NCBI GenBank assembly: GCA_963828415.1
Contig: CAWHEI010000009.1
Coordinates: 434,001-498,000 of the forward strand
Source: Sva-07 sp963828415
Lineage (GTDB): Bacteria; Actinomycetota; Acidimicrobiia; Acidimicrobiales; Ilumatobacteraceae
Direction of reading: 5' to 3'
Length of the DNA: 64,000 nt
Both the position numbers and the translations under genes were made by a program. The notes beneath the pieces were generated by a model that saw only the letters and a list, made by a program, of their open reading frames with translations, was not told the DNA's origin and searched no databases. This document shows positions 49,606-63,600 of the stretch, one piece after another (position 1 is the first letter of the stretch; the number at the start of each line of letters is the position of its first letter).

Positions 49606-51489
49606 ATGGTGAAGCGTCCCCCGGCGGGCACGATCCCCGAGGCGCCGGGCTCGTACCAGTTCAAGGACGTCCACGGTCGTGTGATCTACGTCGGCAAGGC
49701 GTCGAACCTCCGCCAGCGCCTGTCGAACTACTTCCAGGACCCGCGCAACCTGCATCCGCGCACCGCGCAGATGGTCGAGACCGCCGAGTCGGTCGAGTGG
49801 ACGATCGTGCGCAATGAGGTCGAAGCGTTGATGCTCGAGTTCTCGCTCATCAAGCAGCACGATCCGCGCTTCAACGTGCGCCTGCGTGACGACAAGAGCT
49901 ATCCGTTCCTCGCCGTGACGATCGACGAGCAGTGGCCGAGGGCGCTCGTGATGCGCGGCCGGAAACGCAAGGGCACCCGCTACTTCGGGCCCTACGCGCA
50001 CGCCTACGCGATCCGCGACACCCTCGACCTCTTGTTGAGGTCGTTCCCGGTCCGCACGTGCAGTCAGGCCAAGTTCAACCAGCACGAGCGCCTCGGCCGT
50101 CCGTGTCTGCTGTTCCACATCGAGAAGTGCGCGGGCCCATGTGTCGGCGAGATCGACGAGATGCCGTACCGCCAACTCGTCACCGACCTGTGCGAGTTCC
50201 TCGACGGCGACACCGACGAGATCGTCGACCGTCTGGAATCCGACATGCAGTCGGCGGCGACCGACCTCGAATTCGAGCGCGCCGCCCGATTGCGCGACCG
50301 GTTGCTCGCGGTGCGCAAGGCGATCGAGAAACAGCAGATGGTCGCCGAGCGCAGCGAGGACCTCGACGTGATCGGCGTCGCGGAGGACGAACTCGAAGCC
50401 GCCGTGCAGGTGTTCTACGTCCGCAAGGGTCGCGTCGTCGGCCGCAAGGGGTTCATCCTCGACAAGGTCGAGGAGTTGACGCCCGGTCGCCTGATCGACC
50501 GCATCTTGGAGTCGATGTACGGCGACGATCCGATCCTGGGAGTGCCGAAACAGGTGCTCGTGCCGTACGAGGCGGAGGAACTCGCCACCTACGAGGAGTG
50601 GCTGTCGATGGGCCGCGGGTCGCGAGTCCAGGTTCGCGTGCCCCAGCGCGGCGACAAGCGGTCGCTGCTCGAGACGGTGACCCGCAACGCCGAGGGCGAG
50701 TTCACGCGGCACAGGATGAAGCGGGCGAGCGACCACAACTCGCGCAGCCGGGCGCTCACCGAGCTACAGGACCACCTGGGCCTCCCTGAAGCTCCACTTC
50801 GCATCGAGTGTTACGACATGGCCCACCTGCAGGGCAGCGACTACGTGGGCTCGATGGTGGTGTTGGAGGACGGGCTGCCGAACAAGCGCGAGTATCGGCG
50901 TTTCAAGGTGAACACGGTCGGCGGTGACGAGGTGAGTGCCAGCGACGACTACGCCGCCATGGCCGAGGTCGTGCGGCGCCGCCTCCAGGCGTACCTCGAC
51001 GAACGCGACCGGCCGGTCAACGAGCGAGGCGACAAGCCGGGCAAGTTCGCCTACCCGCCGCAGCTGCTGCTGGTCGACGGCGGCAAGGGGCAACTCAGTG
51101 CAGCCAAACGCGTGATCGACGAACTCGACCTGACCGACGAGATCCCGGTGGCGGGTCTGGCCAAGCGATTCGAGGAGGTGTTCATCCCCGGACGGAGTGC
51201 CCCGGTGGAGATTCCGCGGGGGAGCGAGGCGCTGTTCATGTTGCAGCGGATTCGCGACGAGGCCCACCGATTCGCGAACACGTTCCACCGAGAGCGCCGG
51301 AGCAAACGCATGACCACGAGCGCGCTCGACGGGATCCCAGGACTCGGCGAGGTCCGCCAGAAGAAGCTGGTCAAGGCGCTCGGTGGCGTGAACGCCGTCA
51401 AGCGGGCGGATCTCGATGAGCTGAAGGGGTTGAGCTTCCTCCCCGATTCGGTCGCCGAAGCGGTGTTCGCCAAGTTCCACACCGTCTGA
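49606..51489 (+). CDS. uvrC: UvrABC excinuclease subunit C
   Basis: 627 residues, intact. N-terminal GIY-YIG nuclease (GSYQFKDVHGRVIYVGKA), the CAGPC Cys region, UVR motif (AATDLEFERAARLRDRLLA), C-terminal RNase-H-like nuclease (ECYDMAHLQGSDYVGSMVV, LLLVDGGKGQLSAA) and paired HhH (LDGIPGLGEVRQKKLVKALGG). It makes both incisions around the lesion. No LexA box upstream, unlike uvrA and uvrB. A six-codon open frame (49592-49612) overlaps its start. Confidence 0.96.
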   Translation: MVKRPPAGTIPEAPGSYQFKDVHGRVIYVGKASNLRQRLSNYFQDPRNLHPRTAQMVETAESVEWTIVRNEVEALMLEFSLIKQHDPRFNVRLRDDKSYPFLAVTIDEQWPRALVMRGRKRKGTRYFGPYAHAYAIRDTLDLLLRSFPVRTCSQAKFNQHERLGRPCLLFHIEKCAGPCVGEIDEMPYRQLVTDLCEFLDGDTDEIVDRLESDMQSAATDLEFERAARLRDRLLAVRKAIEKQQMVAERSEDLDVIGVAEDELEAAVQVFYVRKGRVVGRKGFILDKVEELTPGRLIDRILESMYGDDPILGVPKQVLVPYEAEELATYEEWLSMGRGSRVQVRVPQRGDKRSLLETVTRNAEGEFTRHRMKRASDHNSRSRALTELQDHLGLPEAPLRIECYDMAHLQGSDYVGSMVVLEDGLPNKREYRRFKVNTVGGDEVSASDDYAAMAEVVRRRLQAYLDERDRPVNERGDKPGKFAYPPQLLLVDGGKGQLSAAKRVIDELDLTDEIPVAGLAKRFEEVFIPGRSAPVEIPRGSEALFMLQRIRDEAHRFANTFHRERRSKRMTTSALDGIPGLGEVRQKKLVKALGGVNAVKRADLDELKGLSFLPDSVAEAVFAKFHTV

Positions 51490-51510
51490 GGGGCCTACGC
51501 GGGGTGCTGA

Positions 51511-51539
51511 TTGCCACCCGGAGAGCTGTTGAGCACAAT
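51511..51539 (+). promoter_or_regulatory. Possible promoter of the giant surface protein
   Basis: TTGCCA (51511-51516), 17 bp, CACAAT (51534-51539), giving a leader of about 110 nt that includes a GGCAC-TTCCAC-GTGCC hairpin. No known riboswitch recognised. Confidence 0.3.
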
Positions 51540-51657
51540 CTCGGCGCTGGCGATCGTCACGTTAGTGTTCAAGCAATCACACGGGCGGGCCGATGGCACT
51601 TCCACGTGCCCAGGAGCAGGTCGCGCCATGGTTCAGACGTGAAGGCGGAACACTGAA

Positions 51658-54600
51658 GTGAAGACCAATCGACTGATCGCGATCGCGCTCGCGACGCTGT
51701 GCTCTGTGTTGGTCGTCGTGCCGCCGGTCGCGTCGCCGGTGCAGGCGGCAGCGAACCTGCAGACCACGAAGTCTGCTCCCGGTCAACTTCTCGCGGGCGA
51801 TCCGCTCTCGTATTCGATCACCGCGTCGAACTCCGGAGCCGGTGCCGACCCGCTGTACAACCTGACCTTCCGCGACGTGCTGCCGCTCGGTGTCACGTAC
51901 GCAGCGAACTCCACGGCGCCGGCCGAGGCCGGTGAACCGCAGGTGATCGTCAACCAAGTGCCGGACACGAACCCCGGGGCTTTGGTCGGCGACACGATCC
52001 CACAGACCACGTTGATCTGGTCGAACGTGACCGATCTGCAGGCGAACGACGACTTCACCGTCAGCTTCAGGGTCGACGTCGACTCGACGGGTGATCCCGT
52101 GCGCAACGACGTGCACGTGATCGGAGCACAGATCTCCAACACGGGTGAGTCGTACGGCGGCGTCGACCCTCGTCGACTCCCGACGTTCAATGCCAAGGGC
52201 GAGCCAACCAACGTGGGTCCGACGATCATCACCGATTCGTCCGACGCCGTCACCACCACGCTGACGGCGTTGCAGATCGAGAAGTCGGAGCCGAGCCCCG
52301 AGGGCGAGCTGCTTCGTGGCGTCCACGACGAGACCACCACGTTCACCCTGACCGTCGACGTCACCGATCTCGCACCCGTGAGTGGGATCACCGTCACCGA
52401 CTACCTTCCCGCTGCACTGGAGTTCCTCGAGTGCGGGACGGTCGACAACAGCGCGCCGAACACCGAGGAGTATTCGGGTTCCGGACGTCTGACGACGGGC
52501 AACGGTGGCTCGAACTGCCTCACGCCCGACACGGTCGAGACGGTGGAGAATCCGCCCGCTGACGGGACGACCACGTACCCGGCCGGCGTGTACACGAAGG
52601 TGACCTGGACACTGCCGACGCTCGTTGCCGGTACGAACGTGCCCTACGTGATCACGTACGCGGCCGGTATCCCGCTGTTCGAGAACCGCCCCTTCACCGG
52701 CACGGTGCCGACGCCCGCGTCGCGTGAGCAGGGTTCGAACCTCGACAACAACACCGGTCCCTCGACCCGTGAACTGGCCCGTTCCGAACGGGCCGTCACG
52801 AACATCGCTCGAGCGAGCGGCACCTTCACCGACGGCAACTTGCTCGAGCCCGGCGTCCCCAGCGCCGACGTGGCCGACGACGACCGCCTGTCTCGCTCGG
52901 TGGAAGACCTCCGCGTCCGCAAGACGATCGTCCAGCCGACCGATGACCTCTTCAGCTCGGGCGCCGAGGCGGAGTTTCTCGTGTACGTGCAGACCAGCGA
53001 ATACATGAGCGCGTCCGATGTCGTGCTCACGGACACGGTACCGAACGGTCTGTGCCCGATGCCGCAGAATGGTTTCACCTATCAGGTCAACGACCCGGCA
53101 TGCCTGGTCCCTCGCGACCCGTCGCCCCCGTTCGCGTCCGTCGATCTCATCACCAGCGGCACCGGTGGCTACACGACGGTGTTCGAACCGATCCCGGTCG
53201 GGGCCTTGCCCGCCAGCGGCGAGTTCCAGGCGGTCTACCGGGCGTTCATGCGCGGATCGTACGAGGGCGGCAGCCTGAACGGCCGTCCAACCGTCAGCGG
53301 CGACTCGTTCACGAACACGATCAATGCCACCGGCACAACGACAGGCATCCCCGAGATCGGGACCGCGGAGGGGTTCGATCCGGAGATCGGCGACCCGCTC
53401 GACGGCGTCGAAGACGGCTCGTCGGCCACGCTCGCCACGACCTCATTGGGGCTGTCGAAGGAACTCCTTCCACGCAACGTGTCCCCTCGCCTCGATGGTG
53501 ACCCGCTCCTTCCACTCGCTCAGCGATGCCCCGCGCAGAACACCGGCGAGCCGGGTGTGACCACCGATCAGTACATCTCGGCCGACGCCACACCGATCGC
53601 CGCCGATGTCGACGAGCTCGGCTTCCGGCTCGGCGACCAGATCTGCTTCCGCCTCCGAGTCGACTTCGACGAGGCGACGTTCAGCCGAAATGCGGTCGTC
53701 ACCGACTTCGTGCCGCTCGGCACGAAGTACGTGAATGGAACGATCCGCGCCGTGGCCGGCGTCAACACGGTGCCGTTTGCGACGCCGAATCTGCCCGACC
53801 CGGTGACCGATCCGCTCGTCGACGGACCGATCACCTTCAACCTGGGTACCTCCGACGCCAACGGCGACCTGTATGTGAACAAGGGCGGTGTGTTCGAGGT
53901 CGTGTTCGCCGTCGAGGTCGTCGAGGTGCCGTTGAACGACAACGCCGTCATTACCGGCAACTTGATGAAGATGCGCACCGAGAACTCGCTCGGCCAGGCG
54001 CAGTCGTTCCGTGATGAGGCCAACTTCGGCATCGTGCCACCGCCGCCGGTCCAGGTGGTCAAGGGCGTCGCTTCGGTGAACGGTGATCCGGTTCCCGAGA
54101 ACCCGGCGAACAGCGACATCGATGGCGTCCAGGTGCGACAAGCCGACCTGGTCACATTCCGCATCGACCTGACCAATCTCGGCACGGCAAGCGACTTCAA
54201 CGAGTTCTCTGTCCGCGAACTCGACGTGCTCGACGTTCTGCCGAGTCAGGTCAGCTGCTCGGCGATCTCGAACATCGAGAACTTCGGACCGGCCAGTGTC
54301 GGCGAGTGTCTCAACCCGGGCCAGTCGTCGGCATCGACGACGAACCCCTACACGAACACCACCTCGACGAGCGTGATCCGCTGGTTCTTCGAGATCGCCC
54401 CCGGCGATGATCCTGACGACTACGGCCTGTTCCCGGGCGACGAGGTCGCCGGGACGCCGCCGGTGACCGAGTCCGTGACGTACTCGATGCGGATCCCGAC
54501 GCCCACGAGCGTGTCGACGAGATTCGACAACGACGCAGGGCTCCGACGCTACGGCGGCTTCACCAACCTCGAGAACGTGGTGGCGTCGGGCTACGTACCG

Positions 54601-57600
54601 CAGAACAACATCGACCCGAGCCTGAACCCGGTCGCCAATACGCCAGAGGCGCGCGACGACTCGTGGGTGGAAACGCCTGGACCCGAGGTGTCGAAGTTCG
54701 TCACGTCGTGGATCGACGAGACGAACAACACCATCTCGGACGCCACGCCTGCTCCGACCACAGCACTCCCTGTCGTCGGCGAACGCGCGCAGGCTGTGAT
54801 CGGCGAGTACGTCACCTACCGCTATTTCGTCGACATCCCCGCCCAGACCACGGTGATCGGTGCCACCCTCGCCGACACGCTCCCGGCCAATCTCGCGCTC
54901 GATCCAGCGCCGCCGGCGCCGGTCGTGAGTCCCTCGCTCACCTTCTATCCGAACGCGGAGTCGGCGACGACCGCTTCTGTCCCCGCGGGCGTGTCGTTCG
55001 ACTCGGCGACCGGCACCGTCGACTTCACGGGAGGGGCGACACCCGGCGAGTACCGCAACATCACTGCGACGGATCAGCGCTTCGAAGTTCTGTTGACGGC
55101 CAGGGTGACAGCGTCGGGTCTGTTGTCGGAAGAGGAACCCAGCCGCGTCAACACGGTGCGGTTCCGATCGCTCGACGCGACGCTGTCACCGTTGCCGGTG
55201 GTGTCCGACACAGCGACGGTCGACATCCGCCAGCCGCTTCCGAACATCGACAAGGTGAGCGATGTCCCGGCCGGCGACGTGGTCACCGGTGGACAGACCG
55301 TCACCTACACGCTCACCGCAACGACCGACGCCACCCGTCCCCCATTGCATGACGGTTTCATCGAAGACTGCGTTCCGGCGGGTCTCGAGAGCGTCGCCCT
55401 CGTGTCGCCGGGGCCGAACGATCTGGTCCGGCCCGGGCCCGTCGCCGATTGCTCGAGTGGCGAAACCTACGTCCGATTCGCGCTGGGCACGATCCAGCCG
55501 GGCGTCGCCAACGCGGTGAGCCGCCAGTACACCGCCGTCGTGTCGCTGTCGTCGGTCGGCGGTGCCGAGTACGTCAACACGGCGGAACTCACCGGGAGCT
55601 CGTTGCAGACGGGCAACACGGTCCCGGGTCAGGACGATCCCAACGAAGGCGTCTACAGCGACACGAGCACCGCCGAGATCACCGTCGCCGGCGCCGGCGT
55701 CTTCGCCAAGACGGTGAGCCCCGGCACCGCCCGCATCGGTGAACGCGTGGACTACGGGCTGCAGATCACGGTGCCGCCGAACACGAACTTCTATCAGGCG
55801 GCTGTGCTCGACAAGCTGCCGCTCGGTCTCGCCGACGTGACGCTCGACTCCTGTCAGGTCTCCATCGGCGGCGGGCCCCGAGTCGACTGCACGGCCAGCT
55901 CCACGATCACGTTGAGCCCACTCGGGCCATCACCTGCCCCTGATGGTTCAGGAATCCTCTACGGGTTGTACTTCGGAGATGTCCTGTTCAACACCGCCGA
56001 GCGTCAGGTCTTCGTCTCGTACTCCGCACGCGTGGACGACGTGCCGGCCAACATCGCCGGACGCCGCCTCACGAACGTCGCACAGACGAACTGGGATCTC
56101 GAGAACTTCGACGATGAGGTCGTCGACGATCCGACGTACGACTGGCAGCAGCAGGGCCAGCAGAAGCAGGCCACGTTCGAGATCATCGAACCTGATGTCG
56201 TCGTCTCGAAGTCGGCGTCGGACGACACCCCCGAGCCGGGCGAGGAATTCACCTACACGCTGACGGTCCTCAACCAGGGCACCAGCGAGGCCTACAACGT
56301 GCACATCGTTGACACGCTGCCGCCTGGGGTCGAGATCGTGCTCGCTGCCGGTGTCTCGCCCAGCATTCCGGGTGTGTACGACGCTGCGGGCAGGACGATC
56401 ACCTGGGACGCGGGCATGACGGTGATCCCCGCCGGTGAGTCCCGGACGTTGACATATCGGGCGAAACTCGCCCCGTCGCCAGCGATCGGCGTCGGATCCA
56501 ACTTCACCAACTCGGCCACTGTCACCAACTTCGAGAGCCTGGCGTCGGGTGGGCGCGTCGACGTCGGGAACACGACCACGGAAACGGTGGCGCCGCAGTT
56601 CCCGCAGCTCGTGATCGACAAGACCGTCGTCGACACGCCGCCGGCGTACATCGATCAGGCCGTCACATGGCAGGTGCGGGTCACGAACACGGGCGGTGGA
56701 TCCGCCTTCTCCGTCGATGTCGCCGACGTCCTCCCCGCGAACTGGACCTACGTCGCTGGTTCGAGCACGCTGGGCACGCCTGGAACTCCGATCGCTGATC
56801 CGACGCAGATCATCGCGGGAACGCGAGTGAGGCTCGCTTGGGACGACCTCGGCACGCTGGCCCCCGACGCCAGTCTCGTCGTGAGGTTCCAGGCCATCCC
56901 GCGAATCGGTGTCGTGTCCGCGCCATGGAACGGGTCGGCGACACCACAGATCAACGATGCCGCAGCACAAGCCATCGACAACTCGCTCGCCGGCGGCAAC
57001 CTCGACGGCAGGTACGAGGCGGAGGACAGCGCGTCGACCACCGTCGACCGGGTCGACTTGGAGATCACCAAGGCGAGCACGGGCCAGGCGATCGCAGGCT
57101 CGAACTTCTCGTGGTCGATCGTCGTCCGCAACTTCGGCCCGGACACCGCAGTCGGTCCGTTCGTCGTGACCGACACGATCCCGACCCTGCCGGCCGGGGT
57201 GACGTTCGCGTCGGCCAGCGGCACCGGTTGGACCTGCACGCCGGCCACCGGTCCCGTCACTCCGCCGGCAACCGGCGATGTGACTTGTCGCAGAGCACTC
57301 CCGGACGACACGCTGGCGTCCGGAGCGCAGTTCCCGGCGATCACGTTCACGGTGCGAATCCCGTCGACCACACCCGACGGCACGCTGATCTCGAACACCG
57401 CATCTGTCGGAGGTCAGAAGACCTACGAACGCCCGACCGATCTGGCCAACAACACGGCGACCGACACCGACACGATCATCACGCGAGCAAATCTGCGCAT
57501 CGTCAAGACGCTGGTGACGCCCCCCGGGCTGATCGCAGGCACCGACTCGACCTACAACCTCGCGATCACCAACCTCGGCCCTTCGACGTCGCGGGCGACC

Positions 57601-60600
57601 GTCGCCCAACCGATCGTGGTACGCGACACCTTGCCGCCGACCGTGTCGTTCGTCAGCGCCACCGACACCGCCGCCACACCGACGTTCACCTGCACGCACG
57701 ACGGTGCGACGACGGGCGGGGTCGTCACGTGCAACCGAACCACCGACATGCTGCTCAACGCTGTCTTCGAACATTCGCGTCGTCGTGCGGGTGCCGAGCG
57801 GTCTCACCGGCAGCCTCACGAACACCGGCGCGGTGACGCCGGCGATCACCACCGACCCGACACCCGGTAACAACACCTCGACGATCACCAACCCGATCGT
57901 CGAGCGTGCCGATCTCGGGATCGCCAAGACGGCTCTCGGTCCGAACGTGCCGGGCGAGCCCACGACCTACCGGCTCAGCGTCACCAACAACGGCCCCGGC
58001 GACGCCACGGTTCGTATCCAGGACGCGCTGCCGGCCGGTCTCATGTACCGTTCGTTCTCGAACGTCACGGGGACGTGGACCTGTGCGGCGTCGGTCGCTC
58101 CGGACCCGGTGCCAGGGTTCCGTTGTGACCTCACCGGCAAACTGGCATTCACGCCGTCGCCGCTGAACGCCGTCACGGTCGACGTCGTCGTCGACACCGC
58201 GGCGAGCGTGACCGGCACGGTGGTCAACACCGCAGTGGTTTCGAGCACCGCCCAGGACACGAACCCCGACAACAACACCGCAACGGCACCGCTGACGTTC
58301 GTCGGCGTCGCCGACCTGGCGCTCGCAAAGACCTCGTCCGGCACTGCGCTGCCCGGCGGGCCGATCACGTGGACGATCAATGTCGCCAATCTCGGGCCGT
58401 CCGACTCGCAGGGTCCGATCGTCGTTCGCGACCAACTCCCTGACGGCGTGATCGGTGCGGTCACGGCGACCGGAACCGGTTGGAGCTGCACGACGAGCGC
58501 CACGTTGCTCGTCGAGTGCACGCGGGCCACGCTGCTCGCCTCCGGCGCGAACTCCGACATCGCCCTCACCGCCGTCGCCGACCCGACGACCGGCAAGCCG
58601 AACCCGATCGTCAACTCCGCGACCGTGTTTCCGACGAGCCTCGAGAGCAACGACCCGAACGATCCGAAGACGGCCAACAACACCGACACCGACACGGTCA
58701 CCTTGGCCGATCCAGCCGTCACGTTGGCGAAGGGCGTCAGCAACACGACCCCGCAACCGGGCGATCGGTTCACCTACACGATGACGCTGACCAACGCCGC
58801 AGGTGCTGCGCCGGCGTACAACCTGCAGATCTCCGACGCGCTTCCGCAGGGCATCTCGTTCGTGAGCTCGCCTGACGGTGACTTCACCCCGAGCGGCAGC
58901 GGCTGCGCCACCGGCTCCGAGGGCACGGTCAACTGGACCGTCGACGGCCCGTTGGCGCCCGACACCAGTACCACGGTGTCCTTCGTCGCCGAGCTCTGCA
59001 CGAGCGCCTCGATCGACCGCGCACCGATTACGAACACGGCCACGCTCGACAGCTTCGAGAGCCTGGCGTCGGGTGGCCGGGCCTATCCGGGCAACTCCGA
59101 CATCGCCGACGTCACGCCACGGTTCCCGACGATCATTGCGGCCAAGGTGGCCCTCGGCGACAACCCCACCTACATCGACGACGAGTTCGCCTGGCAGATC
59201 ACCGTCACCAACACCGGCGACGGCGACGCCAAGACCGTCGACGTGCAAGACATCCTGCCGCTGAACTGGGTCTACGTCGATGGATCGACCACCGTCGTCG
59301 CTCCGAGCGGGACCACGACCCCAGTCCCCACCTCCAGTGTCGGCCCGGGCGGGGAAGTGGCGCTTGCGTGGACCAACGTCGGGTCGCTCCGGCCCGGCCA
59401 GTCGCTCACCGTCTCGTTCCGGTCGATCCCGCTGCTCGAGGTCGCCACCGACCCGGGTGTCGGCAGCGACCAGGAACAGAGGAACACCGCATTCGCCCGT
59501 GCGACCGACAACTCCGACGCCAACGGCAACGGCGACGGACCGTACGTTGCTGGTCCGGTGTTCGCTGACGCGTTCATTCATTCCGCCGACCTCGAGATCA
59601 TCAAGTCGAACGCTCCCACGCCGGCGATTGCCGGCGAGGAGTACACGTGGAGCATCGTCGTCCAGAACAATGCTGGCGACACCGCTGTCGGACCCTTCCG
59701 AGTGGTGGATCCACTGCCCGTGCTGACGCCTGACCCGCTGCGGTTCGTGTCGGCCGGCGGCGCCGGCTGGACCTGCACCGAGGCCGCAGGCACCGTGAGC
59801 TGCACGCGTCTGGATCCCGACGAGACACTGGCCGCCGGCGACGGTTTCGAGCCCATCTCGATCACCGTCGCCATCCCTGCCGACTTCGTGTCGAACGATC
59901 CCGACACGGGCGCGGTCATCGATGGCCCGATCGTGAACGCGGCCACCGTGACTGCGCGTACCTACGACCCCGATACGGCCAACAACCGTGACGAGGTCCA
60001 GACGTCCGTGGGCGGCGAAGCCGATCTCGTCATCGACAAGAAGCACACGCAGACCGACATCATCGCGGGACGCCCCGTTACCTACACGTTCGACGTCAGC
60101 AACAACGGACCCTCGACCGCGCGCGCCGACGTCGTCATCGTCGACACACTGCCTGAAGACCTGTTGTTCGTGAGTGCGCCAGCGGCAACCGCGGTGCCGT
60201 GGGGTTGCGTGTTCTTCGACTCCAACACCGCCACCTCCGGCGGCGGGACGGTGACCTGCACACTTCGCAACGCGGCGGGCCCGATCGACCTGCTCGCCGA
60301 TGCTGCGGCGCCGCAGCTCTCGATCGTCACCCAGGTGCTGCCGAGCGCCGACCCTGGCGTGGCGATCGTCAACGGCGCCACCGTCACGTCGTCCACACCT
60401 GACCCGGTCACCGGCAACAATGCCGACACCGACTCGATCACGCCTCGTGCGCTCTCCGACCTGGCGATCAGCAAGGTGCTGTTGGACCCGGCCGACTTCA
60501 CCGCAGGCGAAGAGGCGACCTTCCGTCTTGCTGTCACCAACTTCGGGCCGTCCGACGCCGAGTCGATCATCCGTGTGATCGACGATCTGCCCGACGGGCT

Positions 60601-63600
60601 CACGTACCGGCGGGCGACCAACGTCACCCGCGACTGGAACTGCACCTCACCCGACGACGACGTGGTCACCTGCGACCTCGTCGGCGGCCTCGCCCTCGGC
60701 GGCACCGCGGCGGTCGACATCACCGTGTTCGTCTCGCCCACGCTGCTCGGCAACGTCGAGAACATCGCCGAGGTCCAGTCGTTGACCACCACCGATCCGA
60801 TCGACGACAACAACACCGACAACGAGATCGTCGGCCTCGGCACCGAGGCCGACCTCGGGATCGTCAAGACGAGCGTCGGCGACGAGTTCCGCGCCGGCGA
60901 AAACGTCACCTGGGAACTGGTCGTCACCAACGAGGGACCCTCGGATTCGCAACCGAACATCGTGGTCACCGACACCCTGCCCGACTCGTTGACGTACGAC
61001 GATGCAACCGGCGACGGCTGGACCTGCGTCGCGGCGCCGAGCGGCCTTGCGGGATTCGGCGACACGGTGACCTGTACCCGCGATGCGGTGCTTCCTGCGC
61101 TCGACCCGAACGATGCAACGGTCTCCAACATCGCGCCCACGATCACGCTCGAGGCCACGATCAGCCCTGACGCTGGGCCTTCACAGATCTTCAACACCGC
61201 AGTCGTATCCGGTGTGACCGAGGACAACAACTCCGACAACGACACCAGTACCGACTCGGTGAACGTCATCGACGTCGCCGATCTCGCGATCGTCAAGACC
61301 CCCGGGACGCAGACGGTGCGTGCGGGCGAGAACGCCACCTTCACGCTCACCGTCACCAACTCGGGCCCATCGACGGCTGACAACGTGGCGGTCATCGACG
61401 ATCTCCCGTCGGGGATGACGGTCGTCTCGGCGGCCGGGACCAACTGGACGTGTACAACGCCCACGGCGATTCGAGTTTCCTGTACCCGTCCGACGTTGCT
61501 CCCCGGCGTCGCCGAGGCGATCACCGTGGTTGCGAAGGTCGGCTCCGGCGTGCCCGATGCGACGACGCTCGTCAATGAGTCGGCAGTCAGCGCATCGACC
61601 ACCGATGACGACCCCACCAACAACGACGACTCGGCCGATGTCGTGGTCCAGGCTCGCGCCGACCTCGGTATCACCAAGGTGCACCCGGTGTCTCCGGATC
61701 CCGTGCTCGCCGGTACCAATCTCGAGTTCACGATCGACGTGATCAACAACGGACCGAGCGACGCCGTCGCCCCGGTGACCGTCACCGACACCCTGCCGGT
61801 CGGATTCAACTACCTGTCGGTGCGTGGCCCGTGGAGGTGTACGCCGACGACTGCGGATCCGCAGGTCATCGAGTGCACCCACCTCGGCGGCGGACTCGTG
61901 TCCGGCCAGCGCGCTGGTTCGTTGCTGATGCTGGTCGCCATCGATGCAACCGTGGACAGTGGGGTCTACACCAACACCGCAACGGTCGCCTCGCCGACGG
62001 TCGACCCGGTTCCGGGCAACGACACCGCAACTGACGACGTCAACGTCGGTACGGTGGCCGACGTCTCGATCGTGAAGTCGCACGACCCCGACCAGGTCCG
62101 CATCGGCGAAAACCTCACGTTCACGCTCGCCGTGTCGAACGCCGGGCCGTCCGAGGCCCGCGATGTCGTGGTCACCGACACCCTGCCCGCCGAGTTGACG
62201 CTGGTCAGCGTGACGGGCGCCGTCGATCCGTCGACGTGGAGCTGTACGACGGTCGGCCAGGCCATTGAGTGTCTGCTCGCGGCGCCGCTGCCGCCCATGA
62301 CCGATGCAGAGGACATCATCGTCACGGCACTGGTCGAACCCGAAGCCTTCCCGTCGATCTCCAACACCGCCGATGTCGTGTCGTCGACCAGCGACTCTGA
62401 CACCGACAACAACTCCTCGACCGACGTCGTCGACGTGCCCCGCCTCGTCGACCTGTTCATCTCCAAGACGCACGCTGAGCCTGTCGCCGTCGGACAACCG
62501 ATCGTGTACACGCTGACGGTCGGAAACAACGGCCCGATCGACGACGATGCCGTGATCACCGTGACCGATCCGATCCCATCGGGGCTCCGCGTGACCGAGG
62601 CGACTTCCGACACCGCCGACTGTTCGAGCGACGACGGGCTCGTCACCTGCACGAAGGACGACGGTCTCGCCGTCGGCGAGACGTTCACGATCACCGTCAC
62701 CGCCGACGTGCTGCCCGGCGCCTACCCGTCGGTGACCAACACCGCTGAGGTGTCATCACCGACCGACGATGTCGACCCGTCGAACAACGCTGCGAGCGAT
62801 TCTGCCGTGGTACCGCCGCTGGTCGACCTCGCCATCACGAAGACCCACGCCGAGCCGGTGCAGGTCGGCGGGCAGATCACCTACACGGTGACGGTGCGCA
62901 ACAACGGCCCGACGCCGGATCCTGGTCCGGTGCGGATGCTCGACACACTGCCGGGTTCGCTGACCCCGGTGTCGGCGAGCGCCGACGGCATGACATGCGT
63001 CGTCACCGGCCAGACGGTTGCCTGTCAGGCGCTCGCTCCGCTCGGCGTGAACGCCGAACTGGTGATCACGATCGTTGCCGATGTCGGCCCGGCGGCCTAC
63101 CCGTCGGTGGCGAACACGGCGATCGTCACCACGCCCGGCTGTTCGGTGGGCCCGGCAGCTGGGCCCGACACGCCATGCCCCGACACCGACCTCACGAACA
63201 ACGAGGCGACCGACGTTGCGACGGTTACCCCGCTGATCCGGCTCGGCGTCGTCAAGACGCTGTCGTCGCTCGAAGCGGCGAACGCCACATGGAACATCGT
63301 GGTCACGAACCTCGGCTCGAACGCCACCGTCGACCCGATCCGGATGAGCGACAACCTCCCGAACACCCTGATCTACGTGTCGGCGAACGGCGACGGATGG
63401 GTCTGCACGAACATCGGCCAAACGGTCGGGTGCACCTACTCGGCTGCGCTCGCCCCTGGAGCGTCGGCGCCGCCGATCAGCATCGTCACCATCGTCAACG
63501 CGCCAGCGGGCACGTCGATCACGAACATCGCCACCGTCGACGGCGGCGGCCCGGACGTGCCCGAGGTGACCGACAATGGCAACGTCATCGCTCCGGTGCT

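Noticed and set aside
51546..51657. Riboswitch in the leader of the giant surface gene
   Set aside because: No c-di-GMP, c-di-AMP or cobalamin motif could be matched; only a small hairpin is visible.
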